DNA of 64,000 nt from Daldinia sp. FL1419 (GCA_025201765.1 MU623400.1:62001-126000), one strand, 5' to 3'; numbered from the stretch's first letter, positions 34,401 to 46,726 are shown. Made by a program: numbers and translations. The notes: generated by a model from the letters alone, not told the origin.

Positions 34401-35077
34401 AGCTATTTAGAGGCCGCCATGAAGGTCTCATCGAAAGGATATTTGGGGGTCTTGTGGAGCCCCATGGAAAACATGGGGGGCTTCTTCAATGATACGGACG
34501 TCGATATGAAAGCTTCGTTATCGACGAATTATAAAAGTTCTTCAAACGGCTTGAGCATATACCAAGTCTAAGACTTCTGGATATCATGGTAAGTTATATT
34601 GAAAGTGTCTCTGGTTCTCATTCGCGTTTTAATCAGGAAATCGCATCTTACATTTTACATGTTTACACAAATGCTAACTTATGTGACTATAGGATGGCAA
34701 AACTCATTATTCTGAAGCCTTGCCGCCCTTTACAATTCTTCGGCGAAGTCTCTTCTTAGGAAATCCTGTATCCCTTTCGGCCTCATGCTCCTCCGTGGGG
34801 GCTTCCCAAATAATGCATGGATAAAAATCGGATTATGATACATTCCGTCCCTTCTATACTTAGGATGATCATGTCCTCGACATCATTCGTTTTGGTATCA
34901 TCTCTACACGATTAAAATATCTCTCAACAAGGTGCAATAACCTCATAAATGCCTATTGAAGAGATAAAATAGGGTCACTGGCGCGAGAGCTTTACTACTC
35001 CCTCCCTCCGTTGATCCTAGCCGAATTCACTGGTTATACAATACATGCGCGGAAATCTTCATCGCCAGCAAATCGCC
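31489..35077. other. Gene-poor AT-rich stretch
   Basis: No convincing gene. It contains G and C runs (31950-31975), pyrimidine-rich DNA with a repeated CATCTCTTC-TCTACAC motif at 33110-33165, and two short plus-strand protein-like frames broken by stops at 33980-34190 and 34380-34600. The second lies inside imperfect inverted repeats (CTCCACAAGA near 34378, TCTTGTGGAG near 34452). Probably decayed sequence. Confidence 0.45.
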
Positions 35078-36560
35078 CTACTTTGGCAGGCAGTATTCGC
35101 GAACCATCGCAATAACAGCGCGGGTCAATTTTCCTGCCGGATGTGGCGCGCGATGATAAACTAACACAAGCACTTTAATCGCCAAGGATTCGGCTATATG
35201 TATTGTCGTTTTGCTTGAGCGCCAGCCATTATCTACCGTGGCATGGCGAGGATCCAAACTTCGGCCCAGACCATGTGCGTCGGATAACATTTCATGATAA
35301 ACCTGGCCGGTCCCTAATGGAAGTTGGCTACTAATGATGTCCTCTCAAATTGATATTGAGGACAAAGGATTCTCCTGGTATTATTCCAGTGACATTCGGA
35401 TTTATCCTGAAACATTCAACCAGCCACACATATTGGTTGGAATAATCGTGTTTCTTAATGGTTATATTCTTCCTCCTCACCAAGTACACGCCACAGACGG
35501 TTTATGGATGGGTTCTTGCACCCGTCGACTCGGGGTGTGGCGTTTGTGTCTTAATTCGACACTCACGATTAAGGCGTCACTCTGACTAACTTCGCGTTAA
35601 CCCGAAGGGCCAGTGATTGCCGTAGCGCTAATGACGCATTTCCCTCTGTGCCACTGTCCCCATTGGTGGTCAGAGTATCTCTGATCCTTGGCAGAAACTT
35701 GACTGCTTTGGTGATGTATATCTTAGGGACTCAACCATAAATATTGCGTCCCCTCTATAATCGGGGCCCAATATCGCTGCAAAACGTCAGTGGTACCATC
35801 CTAACGTACCACTTACGGGATATTCGCCGAAATAGCCACTCGACCTGACAATACTGTCTAGGGCTTGAACTGGATCAAATGCCTCAGTAAAGGGTTCGGA
35901 TTAATTGTCATATACCCGTCCTAACGCCTTCACGAGACTGGTGTAACGCAACGCATTCCCAAAACATTGCAAGGTCAACTCACACGATACATACTGCGCT
36001 GATAGAACTTGGAGAAGACACTTTCATTTACTCTTTTACGACTTCTCCAAGTTCCTCTTTGAGAGGAATGCAGCCTTTAGGCTACATCAGCCCCATTCGA
36101 TTGACTCACATAACGGTCGACATACGCGCCCTTATCATGCGCTCGCTGGACGTTAAAGACTTTTTCATCATTATCGTCGCGGCCAACACATCGAAATTAC
36201 CCGCAATCAAGGTAATATGATCATACGGAAGTGGTTTAACTCCTACCAATGTTCCGCCGAGCGTAACGCATCTCTACCCTGCTCCGGAGGGAGATTTTAC
36301 GATTGGAATTAAAATATCGTGGGCTACCGGATCGATGAATGGAGGGTTGGTTACCTTTCCATCATACTGTGGCTAAGATGCCGTCCGGTATTGAGTACCG
36401 GAAGAAGTCGCCTCATGACTATAGTCTGTAGAGGCCTCTCGGCTTCTCGTATTCATGCGCAAAGTTCCGCTCTGAAATTGTCCACCTATTAGGACGAATG
36501 AAGACAGAGAAAGCAATTTCGTCTTGTGTGGCCCTACTTCACGGTGTTAGGTAAATGGGG
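35078..36560 (-). pseudogene. Decayed coding region, family not identified
   Basis: Reading the minus strand from about 36560 down gives protein-like stretches interrupted by stops and frame changes: PHKTKLLSLSSFVLIGGQF, GGTLVGVKPLPYDHITLIAG, NFDVLAATIMMKKSL, EPFTEAFDPVQALDSIV, GPDYRGDAIFMVESLRY and DAHGLGRSLDPRHATVDNGW. Composition and GC content exceed those of the flanks, and many stops could derive from CAA/CAG/TGG codons by C-to-T change. I do not recognise the family. It may be an old gene or a transposon remnant; a single intact gene with introns seems unlikely because stops are too frequent. Confidence 0.4.
36005..36054. repeat. Perfect 13-bp stem-loop
   Basis: GAACTTGGAGAAG at 36005-36017 pairs exactly with CTTCTCCAAGTTC at 36042-36054 around a 24-nt loop. 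It lies within the decayed region. Confidence 0.75.
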
Positions 36561-36717
36561 GTATCTATGTTTCGACCTGGGGGCAGCTTCTAAGCCGGAA
36601 GAGTGCCAATTCAATAGTAGTACCTTCCAAGCTACGTACCAACAGGAGTACGATAGTAGGTTTTCATATGTCGAGCAGTAAGCCGCCCATTCCTGCCCAA
36701 GGTACTCCGGCCGTCAC

Positions 36718-36825
36718 ACGTGCTATATATGCGCTTTCGGGTTCTATAGTATAGGTTATTTGGGTGGCTACTTAGATAACTTTCACGCCCATTGGACGTA
36801 AACGAAATTACCATCATCATCATCA
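36718..36825. repeat. Dispersed repeat, copy A
   Basis: About 108 bp alignable with 48968-49075 in the same orientation. Shared landmarks are ACGTGC, ATGCGC, TTCGGG, CTTAGATA, CACGCC, TTGGAC, AACGA and a final CATCATCATCA. Several differences are C/T or G/A. The family and boundaries are unknown. Confidence 0.6.
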
Positions 36826-37070
36826 GGGTTATCGGTTAGCTCTGTGAGACTGACAGTTATGTCATATGTATATATTCGTCTATGGCTTGGGTAGGCTTAT
36901 AGTCCTCTCTGCTCAGTGGTTACAGTTCATGGCGGTTAAACCGCCGATCAACAATTACCGCAACACGACTTAAGTGCTCAATAGATAGGTACTAGCCTCT
37001 TAAAATAATAAATCACAGTCATCAAAAAAGTTATGCGATCCTCTGAGCTGAAGATCGTATCGTAAGTTGT

Positions 37071-37155
37071 TGCAACCTCCGGGAATCGAACCCGGGTCTC
37101 AAGCTAACCGCCATGAAATGGAAGGCTTGAATGATAGCCATTACACTAAGATTGC
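37071..37155 (-). tRNA. tRNA-Gly(TCC) with a 13-nt intron
   Basis: On the minus strand the 7-bp acceptor stem GCAATCT/AGGTTGC pairs fully (one G-U), followed by a D arm GTGTAATGGCTATCAT, an anticodon stem CAAGC/GCTTG and a T arm CCGGG-TTCGATT-CCCGG. The anticodon loop reads C-T-TCC-A and is interrupted after position 37 by TTTCATGGCGGTT (37118-37106), the canonical position for nuclear tRNA introns. The anticodon is at 37122-37120 and the discriminator A at 37071. The D-arm and loop sequence resemble yeast tRNA-Gly(UCC). Confidence 0.92.
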
Positions 37156-37481
37156 TCCCAGATTGCATGTTTGGTCCCGCTGGTATTGAGGGATATATCG
37201 TGAAAGAACCAGTAGCCAATTAGAGTTAAGAAGTCTTTCGCGCTTGGGTACCTAGACAACGAAAGGTGGAGACGGTCTAGAGCGTGGTGGAAGTGGATAA
37301 GTGACGATGCGATGGGGCTGGATGGACTAGCAGATCTGGGTTTGTGTGCTTGATAAATTTACGAAATCAGTGACTGTGGCTTGTGTTATGCGGGTTGAAA
37401 CATTAATTTCTTTTAAAAGGTAGGTAGTCTCTTATTAGGGATATAGTCTATGTCTAATAACTATGCAAACATCAATTCTAA
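37156..37481. other. Intergenic, nothing seen
   Basis: About 325 bp between the tRNA and the 3' end of the DUF1769 gene; no feature called. Confidence 0.5.
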
Positions 37482-38688
37482 TTAGTCGACTCCATCGCCC
37501 TCCTTATCTTCAACGTCTAACTTCTCGAATTCCTTACGAGCCTCTTGATAATCTTCATCTTTACTCACACCCTCAGTTTCCGTTTCTACCTTCCCCGCTT
37601 CCTTAGCCATCTCCTTATCCAGCTTCGTAGCCTCCAGAGCGGCCGGCTTGAGAGACCCGTCCTCGTTGACGTCTTCCTTACGATAAAGAGTAAACGTAAC
37701 GACTAGGTAGGTATCCCCGGTCGACCGGTTTCGTAGCGTGTATCTAAGGGTGTGTGAGCGTTTCGGCTTGGACCTAGATGGGGTAAACGGCGCAATGAGA
37801 AAGAGCGATTCCAGCAAAACACACTGACAGAATACGTTAACGGGTTTGAGCGTTTCCTTACCGTAGACTCTGGCCGTCCCAATACTTCATTATCGGTAAT
37901 GTGAATCCTGGCAAGCGCAGGCTGAACTCGCTGAAATCCAGATACGGATTGAAAAAGTCGAGGCAGTAAGTCTTGCCGTATTGGAATAGCCACTTGCTCT
38001 TGTTTACTGGCTTCAAAGCCCACTTCATACGATCTTTTCCTATCGTCGGGGCGCCGATGGCTTCTCGCTCTCTTATGCCTTCTTCATCACCGCCTTCTTC
38101 AAACCATAATCCGCCCTTTTCGGGGTCAACTTCTCCTTGGCCAATGTGAATAGCGTTGAAGGATGAGAGCGCCGGTCCGTATAGATATGGTTGATCGGCG
38201 TATGCGTCGCCCTCAAGACCAGGGTCGATCCACCACTTCACAATATTCATAGCATAACTGAAACCAGGCGGGAGGCGATCACGGATAGGGTGGTCAAAGT
38301 CATTCCCGAACTGAAGATCTTCCCCAGATATGCCGTTTACTACTCCTCCGTTGGAATCATCTTCACTATCTCCCGGAGACGATGACCCTGATGGGTCGGG
38401 GGAAGTAGCCTTCGAATTGGTAGGACTCGTAGGCCTTTTGGGAGTAAAACGAATTGCTATGCTGTATTGGTCTTTGTTGGAAGCATGTGGTTCCTGAGAG
38501 AAATAAGGAGACGTAGTGGGAGAATTTCTTGGCAAGCCCCGATAATTCTGTACGCGAACATTTAGATCGATGTCGATTAACTCGCTGCTTATCTTGACTG
38601 GCTCATGCGAGTTAACTGGAACCACGACATGTTTATCCAAGTCGTAGTCCGGCCCAGCGGTCACTCGGATAACATATCTTTCCGCCAT
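37482..38688 (-). CDS. DUF1769 (UPF0590) family protein
   Basis: Exons 38688-37862 and 37773-37482 on the minus strand, joined across an 88-nt intron to give DGQSLRSKPKRSHTLRYTLRNR; 372 residues. The ATG at 38688 (MAERYVIRV) begins the conserved N-terminus; the open frame continues upstream without an ATG. Family features are GLWFEEG, the long SYAMNIVKWWIDPGLEGDAY segment, the C-terminal LPGFTLPIMKYWDGQ and the following LRNRSTGDTYLVVTF strand. The tail is acidic. Fission yeast Duc1, linked to plasma membrane-ER contact, belongs to this family; the function here is otherwise unknown. A Ser/Pro/Asp-rich low-complexity insert lies near residues 95-125. Confidence 0.88.
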
Positions 38689-39853
38689 GCTGTGGAATGG
38701 GTCTGTATATATCCCTAAAACTACCGCGGCCCGGCCTCGTATAGCCACTCACAGAAGGGTATTTGATCAATAAGAGGTTAAAGTTTCGGTAGGTAATTGA
38801 AATGCTAAATCCAGTGTAGAGTCTAGGTTAGTTAATCTGTGCTTCTCACTTTTCCACGTTTCGTGTGGCGGTTTCAGAGCGGTTTATACGATGCGACGAA
38901 TGTTTAAGGGAGCGGTATGAGTATTGTGATCACTAACATAAATAGAAGGTGTTTAGTATTTATTTTAATTACCCCAGTGGAAAGAGATTTATTATAACAA
39001 TGAACGCCAAAGGACCCAGGAGACGGTTTACTTCACCAATGATTTTGATGTTTCTCAGATCCAAGATTTAGATGACGGCGGATGACGTCGCTAAAGACAA
39101 GACAGGGTTTAAAGCACAGACCATAGCTTATTTGATGGGACTACGTATGATGCGCGAAGTTCTATCGGAAATGTACCAAGGTAGATCTCGGGTTCAAATA
39201 TAACTCCATCATGTAGTAGGTAGTCTGAATAATGATATGTTCGGTACGCTGATATAGTATATCTCCAATGATGCTTAGAATAATGCGCCGCAATAAGTCT
39301 AGGTTTCTAATTCATTGGACTAGGTTCAAAAACAAAAACGATGAGGCTTGAACATATCATCCCCTATACACTTGAAGGTACATGGCTCTTGAAATCCAAG
39401 TTCTATTACCATAGGGTTTTCAAACATGAAAATAATTATATTTGGAGGGTTTCAATCGAATTAAATATATTTATATTCGCTCGTAGATCAAGTCAAGAAA
39501 GATGATGGGGCCAAGGGTAGGATAAGCGCCAGGTTAGCAAGATCGTCCCGGCTCATAATTCGGCGGCACAGCCAGAGGGACGGATGATTAAGTGATCATA
39601 GACGAGGATTTGAACTATGGAGAGTAAGTACTGACGTCTTTGAGTACTGACAATACGGGATTGGTTCCTAAAATACTATGTACTGCAGAAAATAATCTTC
39701 ACGTTCATAAGGATGGCGGTATTACTTAGGCACAAGGAATTGATCGATATCAACTCTTTCAAAGAAGCTGATGTGGCCAAAACCGACCCAATATTGCGCT
39801 AGGCGATTATGTGAGAGTAGGAGGAGCTGAGACTCGATATATCGATCTAAAAG
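38689..39853. other. Intergenic region, no gene seen
   Basis: About 1.16 kb between two minus-strand genes, AT-rich (for example 39410-39490). It probably carries the DUF1769 promoter. Confidence 0.5.
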
Positions 39854-41612
39854 TCATTTTGTTAGGGTGATGAAAGCAACCCGATTCTTGGACCTCTTAC
39901 CGTTAGAAAATCCCATATGAGCAATATGACCCCTGCTTTTTACGACTCGGGCGCCCTCGAACGGCGGCTCCTTAGCCGTACCTAGCAATGCGGCATCGCT
40001 TAGGTCATCGGCAACAAAGGTATACTCGCCTCTTGGTACATTGACGTCGCCCGTTAGCTTTATTGCTTCTAACCGGCCGCGGTATACGCGCTCGTGAAGG
40101 AAACGTCTCTCAAACTCCGAGTCTGATTCGTCCTGGGACCGCTCTAGGGGTGCCTGTTCCTTCTCGTCATCGGGTTGGTTGATAAGTAGGAACTCGCAGC
40201 CATGCCCACTAAAGTCGCCAACCCAGATTCCCCTCCAGGGTTTCTCGGCTGTTGGCGTATACAGCACCGAGTCAAGGGTAGAATAAGTGACCAGTTCCTC
40301 TGCAGCATGCACGCTTAGAGCCGGTGGCCCTATCTCCATCCATCGCCTGATACGGAACGTTTGATCCGACGCTTCGGAACGGTTTCGCGGCTGCCACATG
40401 GTTGATGTCGACCTTGTATAATTTAAAGATGTTGCGAGTGGATGCACGCCAGTCGGCTGTCCCGTTACACGATGGCGCGCTGGAACCGCAGGAGGGGGCC
40501 AGACATAGCCGTAAGGAAATTCATTTGTCATTCGACCGAGTAAAGCAGACTTGTTAAGTGGCTTTGCTAGAAGGAAATTATTAAATCGAGGGTCCGTCCC
40601 ACCACTGATGCGCATTGGCTGCTCCGAAAAGAAATGCCGGAAGGATAGAGCCGGGGACTTCCCACGCACTACGTTTTCGAAGCTGTCCACGTCTAGCTGC
40701 AATACGGGTTTATCAAGGTGCAACTTAACAGTAGGCTCGAAATAGTGGATGTGAACCGCTTGGTTAGTGCCCCATGGCTCGCTACCATCTCTGTTGCGAG
40801 TAGCAAGCATTTGGTAACCTTCAATGCAACCTCGTCGCTCGTCGTAACGGATGATAATTATTTGGCCGGTCAGCTCGTGATCGCAAAACCATATCTTGTG
40901 TCTTGTCAAGAACCAGTACGGGTCGTGCGAGATGTAAAGTTCGCGCCAGCTCTGGCACGGGTATGGAGAAGCGACTTGGTTTTCCGGGAGGTTTGATAGT
41001 ACGTGCCGTTTCCATTGTGTATCAGAGTTTGCATGATTTCGTAGTGCATGGCAAACTTGAGAAACGGTAGCTAGCTCTAAAGGAGCAAGCCAGGAAAATA
41101 TTGCATCAATTAATTCGGATGGTAGATTGAGGAGAGGGCTTCTGTCGGAATCGCTGCTTGAAGACGAAAGGGCGGGGCTTGGGTCTGTTGGTCGTTGTTA
41201 GCTCAGGGGTCCTAGAATTCGAGGACCCATGCCAGCGAGAATAACACGATGCCGTCACGGCTTAGGGAATAAAGGCACAAATTCACGAACCTCTGCTTGC
41301 CACGCTTATACTACGTCGCTGTAGAGGAACGTCGAGGTCCTCGTCTAAGTCAGGACCGAGCATCTTGCGGCGATCCGTAGTACCGTACCGCAAATCATGA
41401 TCGGGAACAGATTTGACGATGAGGACATGCTCTTCAATTTCAGGGTTTAATCCTCCGTATGTGACAGCGGGATTGTGGATATTCACGGTGTAAGTCGAGG
41501 TTGACCCTGATGGCTCTCCGTCCGTCGTCGTAGCGTTACTGGAACCGGCCTCGTCCGACGGAGTGGTCGTAGGCCTTGGGTGCCAGACACGCTCGTTTTC
41601 TTGGTCGGACAT
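39854..41612 (-). CDS. F-box protein, fungal type
   Basis: Exons 41612-41291 and 41184-39854 on the minus strand with a 106-nt intron; 550 residues from ATG 41612 (MSDQENERVW). The N-terminus is polar and disordered. After the intron an F-box reads NLPSELIDAIFSWLAPLEL to TQWKRH at about 127-170, followed by SWRELYISHDPYWFLTRHKIWFCDHELTG, the stretch that usually follows the F-box in this group. The C-terminal part has beta-strand-like segments (KPWRGIWVGDFSGHGCEFLL, GEYTFVADDL) as in the substrate-side domain of related fungal F-box proteins. It would link a substrate to an SCF ubiquitin ligase through Skp1. The substrate is unknown. Confidence 0.9.
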
Positions 41613-42674
41613 TTTGGCGATTCCCGCGGCGGGACCTAAACGTACAGGTGACAAGTCGGGTGGTTCGAAGGATCTAATTGACAAGGATGGTCGCCACGTG
41701 GTGGAGAGCTGAGGGGTTGAAAAAATTAAAAACCCAGAGTCAGTCGTGGATGAAGAAGATTTAACGAGATCCGGATCGTGAAGTCTGACCAGACTGAATT
41801 TCCTACAATCCTTTTAACTTTTTTGTTTTACGTCGTAACGCCAGCATCCAGTGACGCAATATTGGCGGGCATAGACCGCTGTTTATTGATTAAGAATGAG
41901 GAGGTAGATATCTCATTATCATAATGACGGTTGGTCAAGTATCTACAGATTTAAGCCGACATAGATGCAACGGCTCATCTGTTCACATGTAAAGTGGAAA
42001 TGGTTCCACGACGGCGGTTAAAAGTAAAGTTAGAGATTGGTAAAATCATCGAATTAATTGATGGGCTTGGCTGGTAAAGAGAGGTACGTAGAATGTATGT
42101 AAATACTACCTCGTTAGCAGGTTAGGTATGTTAAAAGAGCGGAAGAAACTGGAAAGAGGGATTCCAACGATTTCTCAACACTGGTTCTGCGTTGTATAAA
42201 TATCCAAGCTCTTGAAAGTTCGTATAGGAATTGTTCAGAATTGATTTGGAGGAGTCGGAACCGGACCGGGTCTATGGAGAAGGGGGGGGGAGGGTTAATG
42301 AGGATAATGAAGTAAATGATTAGTCGATTGAAGCTTAACGATTTGTTTCGATTCGATTAGTTAGAACGATTTATTAATTCTGCTACCATAGCACTGGCTC
42401 TAGGTATCTTGTTGATCCACCGGATTGGGACCGGATTGGACCCACTCATCCCACTATAATACCATTATAATACAACCTATTAGTTCCATAACTATCCCCC
42501 TAGCGAGTAATTCTAGGCATCTAAACGTTGTCATTTACAGGGGAAATGGGCGCTATAGCCGCACCTCTTAATACTATATTTTTGGCCCCCATAGCCGTTT
42601 GGCATTTATTACTGACTAAGATCTCAAAAATTCGCAACTTGCTCAGCCTGCTATCCTTATGCACGTTCGCTCTC
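41613..42674. other. Intergenic region with long G run
   Basis: Promoter side of the F-box gene, then AT-rich DNA with a G run at about 42280-42292. No gene is seen. Confidence 0.45.
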
Positions 42675-44340
42675 TTACAAGGCAGGTGCATCATGTACGC
42701 TAAACACATCCTGCCTGCCCAGAGTAAAGTACGTGCTTAGGCACATGTAGTTAGCTCGGATATGCGCGCGCATCTTTTGATTTTGTGCCTTATCCATCAA
42801 CATCTTCCGATCTGCCTCACAGTCTTCAAACCCGTTATCAACATTGCTCGCTAACACCACCACTCGATCAACTAGTCCCGAAGGAGCCGTATCCCGCATC
42901 GCGGCATACCTGACGTGTTAACCAGATTGCAGCCCAAGAGCTTTTCTGGTCCGGATATCCGTGACAAAATGATTGTTTGGCGTATCTCACGGTTGAAGAT
43001 CCCTATCACACACCATACCATCCTTTACGCTCGGCTGTAACTTCAAGATGTAGCCGGTCCCCTTAAGCCATTGGAACAAGAATTTCATCCCCACGCACTG
43101 CCTGCCGACAATATACCTGCCCAAGGTACCAGCCAATACATACTCCCATCAAGTGAATCTAACCTTGCAGGGTCATTGATCTAGCTAACATCCTCGATCC
43201 CATTGGAACGGCTGCTCATTCCTCTCGTGGGAAAGCGGCCAGGGGACCGTCAAAGGAAAGCCAGCCATTATCGGATCACAGATCCAATTTGGTGCGCTAC
43301 ACCTAAGGATGCTACGGTACATATCGGAGCCATCAACTAGAAGAGATCGAAAACTACGACGATGATACCGCCATTCTATGTTAGTAGTACCTGTTGGTTG
43401 TCATTCTTTCTCCGACTCGAGATCGGCGTAATGCTCTGCAAAAGAAGAAGAGCCGAAAAGGTCTCCCTTCATACGCTCTACTAGTATAATAAGCCAATCA
43501 AACGGGTTGGCGTCCCTTGTAAGGTTATAAGATGTACTTCCGATGGTAAACCGCCTTCCCTTCTGGTTTTTGAAAGACGCTAAGGGCAAGGAATTTTTTC
43601 GCGCGGGCATTTACCCGTCCATATTTCTCGATATTGCCATGCAGGTCCAGACCAGAGCGTTCTTGGCTACAGATTTACTATGTCGAACTCCAAGATCTGT
43701 CATGGGTTGTCGCTACGCTTTTTATAGATGTTTGTACTCCATAGGCCACCTGCAGCCAGGGCGTTGTCTTGGCATGTGTGCTGTGATGTTGCTAATGTTA
43801 GGATATCATCGTCGATACTAAAATCTTTTTTGGATGAAGACTTTCCAACCACGGTTTCACCCGCGTATAGGATAGGTTTGCTGAGGTTTACTCGCCAGTG
43901 GTGCTTGGCATAATTGGAAACCGCTCTTGGCATTTGGGCGGCACGACTCTTGGTCATCTGTACAAACGTCGGAGCCCTAGGACCCCCTGCCCATCTCGTC
44001 AGGGTATGGGCGAAAATGCGACTCAGTCTGTTATCAGCGACAAAAGCGAACGTCGGAACTGCAATTCGCCTACGGAAATCCGTTCCCGTGATACCATCGG
44101 CAGTCGTCTAGTATTGGAGTACAGGATTTGGAGAGCCGCTACTATTTCTATCGTGGCCGTTCCGACTTTCGAGCTTCCTCTTCGAGCCTACTTGATTACT
44201 AGTACGGCTAGGTAAGGACTGTATTGAAACCATATGCAGTCCGTGCGAATCCAGCGTACTGAGACCGTCCCGCCTCTCCGCTATCCTCCACTGTTTCCGC
44301 GGATCTATCATCTCAATTATGCCAAGCATCATGTTCAATT
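42675..44340 (-). pseudogene. Possible decayed coding region, not identified
   Basis: Minus-strand frames give protein-like fragments divided by stops: MARKN-type LPLASFKNQKGRRFTIG, YNLTRDANPFDWLIILVERM, HHWRVNLSKPILYAGETVVG, APSGLVDRVVVLASNVDNGF and YVLAGTLGRYIVGRQCVGMK. They occupy different frames over 1.6 kb and no splice scheme joins them. I recognise no family, and random open frames cannot be fully excluded. Confidence 0.3.
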
Positions 44341-45723
44341 TAGTTGCAGCACCATACTAGTTGCCCGGCCTTGTAGGCTTCTCTTTCAACGTCTCTCTAG
44401 GATTTTACTAGGTTCCTGAAGCCCGATGCCATGGAACTAATCATCGTCCCTAGACGGCGGGGTACTCTATTTTTGGCATTGATTTTATAGCCCCTTGATA
44501 ATTGTAGCTGCCGAAACCCGAATGACTCCCTCGTTAACCGGTTTATTGGTTAAAGCCCCAAGGCTGAGCTGATATGTTTAGGAGATGAGATCAGTCCATT
44601 ACGATGCTTAAGTTTGGTACGGGATCATCATATCTACCCTTAGGGGAAGCTATGATCTTTGTTCGTACGTTCCGGTTTACTACGCAACTGGGCTCTAATC
44701 ATTTCGCACAAGGCTGCTTAAAACACTCTATAACTCATGGGCCCATTAGATTCAACATGAATAGAGTCTAATAGTAAATATTGCTAGCTTAGGGGAGAAA
44801 CTTTTATCAATTTATTTATAAATCAAGTAACACGTTGGGACCTTTCGGCAGCGAGAATAAGCTAATAATACGACCCCTAACCCCCAAACAGCCAGCGATT
44901 GCTCTTTTGGAAATACCGATAAGGATATAGGAACAGTATTCGCCATCATCCATCATTTGTGCGAATAAGTCATCATAGCATTACGCATCTTGGACATTCT
45001 TTCAGTTTGGGGGGGATAATAACGTAGAGAGCCCCAACCAATAAGCGTCGGCGTGAAGCGGGTTGATCTCAATATTATTCTCAGCACACCCGATATTTCG
45101 GAATATGTACGAGATCATTGGCAATCCATTGCTTGCAATCCTCTAGGTTAGGTTGATTTATTTAATAATTGACCATCTTGTACGAACTGCCCATCGTCTA
45201 TTAATTGACATATCTATATTTTTGTCATAACTTCAAAACACAAGGCACCCATGTAAATGAATACCAGGTGGAACCTACTACGTGGTCCACTATTTTAGGG
45301 CCAGTATGCACAGACCACAATGCATACGTATTTTTGTACCTAACCTGAATACAGCTGGCAGACCGCAGACGTCAGGTAGTTTCATCAACATTAACTTAGA
45401 CCGAAGTTGCTATAATCAACTCTAGATCACATAACGTCAGCAAAATCATAACCAAATTCAAGTTTAATATAACCTGTTTAGTAGCCTCAGTAGTCTATAC
45501 ATCCCTTTATTAGCTACTTACGATCTTAACTTATCTAATTTCGTTGAAGGATTACCCCTCAGCTGTATTCTTACCTACCTACCAATCTTAATATTATTCC
45601 CTTGGTCCCATTTCTAATCTATATGCCTAACTATCTTCCTTAATACCACTCCGTATGTGTGTCATCCCAACTATCATAGGCGTCATGTCTGGATTCTTCT
45701 CCCTTCTTCCTGACCTCCTTCCG
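44341..45723. other. AT-rich intergenic DNA
   Basis: About 1.4 kb with no coding signal; the last part is presumably the cupin promoter. Confidence 0.5.
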
Positions 45724-46586
45724 ATGATACTGCCTTCTCAGGTGCAAATTACAAAAGCTTCTGATCTTGAGGCTCAAAGAGGAGGGAAAGATGCGCCTAT
45801 GATTCGTCAGGGAGCCGTGATCGGCAAGAGTGATCGAATGTGTGCTACTGGTAAGCTACTTATCTACACGCCTAACTATTTCTCCTTCATGCATATGCTG
45901 TGCGTCCTATACGATGCCACGATAGGCAATATCTATACCTAATCAAACCTTGCTTGATTCCCAACCACGTAGGGATTTCGACCCTATGTCAGATTTATAG
46001 TAACATCGTCAATAGTCTTGATAGCCAAGCCCCGGTGTTCCTCAGCAGTACATCACCACGGCGAGCAAGGTTGGTCTACCTAGGCTTCCACTACAGACAC
46101 GTCAAATTATCTATTCTAATATTGGCAAAGAAACAATAATCTACGCTGCTTCCGGCAAGGGCATGGTATGTACCAAAATAGTATTCCACGTTCAGAGACA
46201 TTAACTCTTTCCGCATCTTTGGTGCCTTATCACTCCCATAAATCAATTGAGACTAACTTATCCGTAGTACGTATCCGGACCTAGTTGCTCTTGTTCTTGT
46301 GCCATCCCACGGATTTCCATACCCCAAAGTTCGGGTTGTCTAGTGCCCGCGGGGAAAGCTGACAAGTGACAGATTAGTAACCAGTTCCGGCGCTGACGAA
46401 GAACCAAAAAGACATGAGCTCTCACCGGGAGACTTCGCCTTTATACCACCTTGGACTGAACACCAGGAGATTAACGACACTGACGAGAATGTTGTCTGGA
46501 TCCTTATCCGGAGTGGCCCGGAGCCTGTTGTAGTCTACTTAACGGGATGGGGAGGTAACGAGGCGAAGGCGGATTCAATTAATTGA
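45724..46586 (+). CDS. Small cupin-fold protein, four exons
   Basis: Short exons with matching phases rebuild a fungal single-domain cupin: 45724-45850, 46016-46069, 46131-46165 and 46344-46586; 152 residues. The first exon gives APMIRQGAVIGKSDRMCAT; the second VLIAKPRCSSAVHHHGEQ with the metal-binding HHHxxE (His55-57, Glu59-61 region); the third ETIIYAASGKGM; the last RHELSPGDFAFIPPWTEHQE with the second cupin motif His, then VWILIRSGPEPVVVYLTGWGG. Introns are 165, 61 and 178 nt, two of them longer than usual. The last acceptor may instead be AAG at 46356-46358, removing five residues (CPRGK). ATG 45724 gives family-like length; ATG 45655 would add 23 hydrophobic residues. Substrate and function are unknown; relatives are annotated only as RmlC-like cupins. 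Confidence 0.78.
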
Positions 46587-46726
46587 AATTTTGTCAATGG
46601 CGGTTACCTACATCCAACACAGCAAGTCTGTGCGAAGGGGGCCAAAATACCTGGAGCATAGTGGCGCTTAATCATTTAACTCTATTTCTTTACTGGATAA
46701 TTAGCGGTAATTACCGGGGTGGACAT

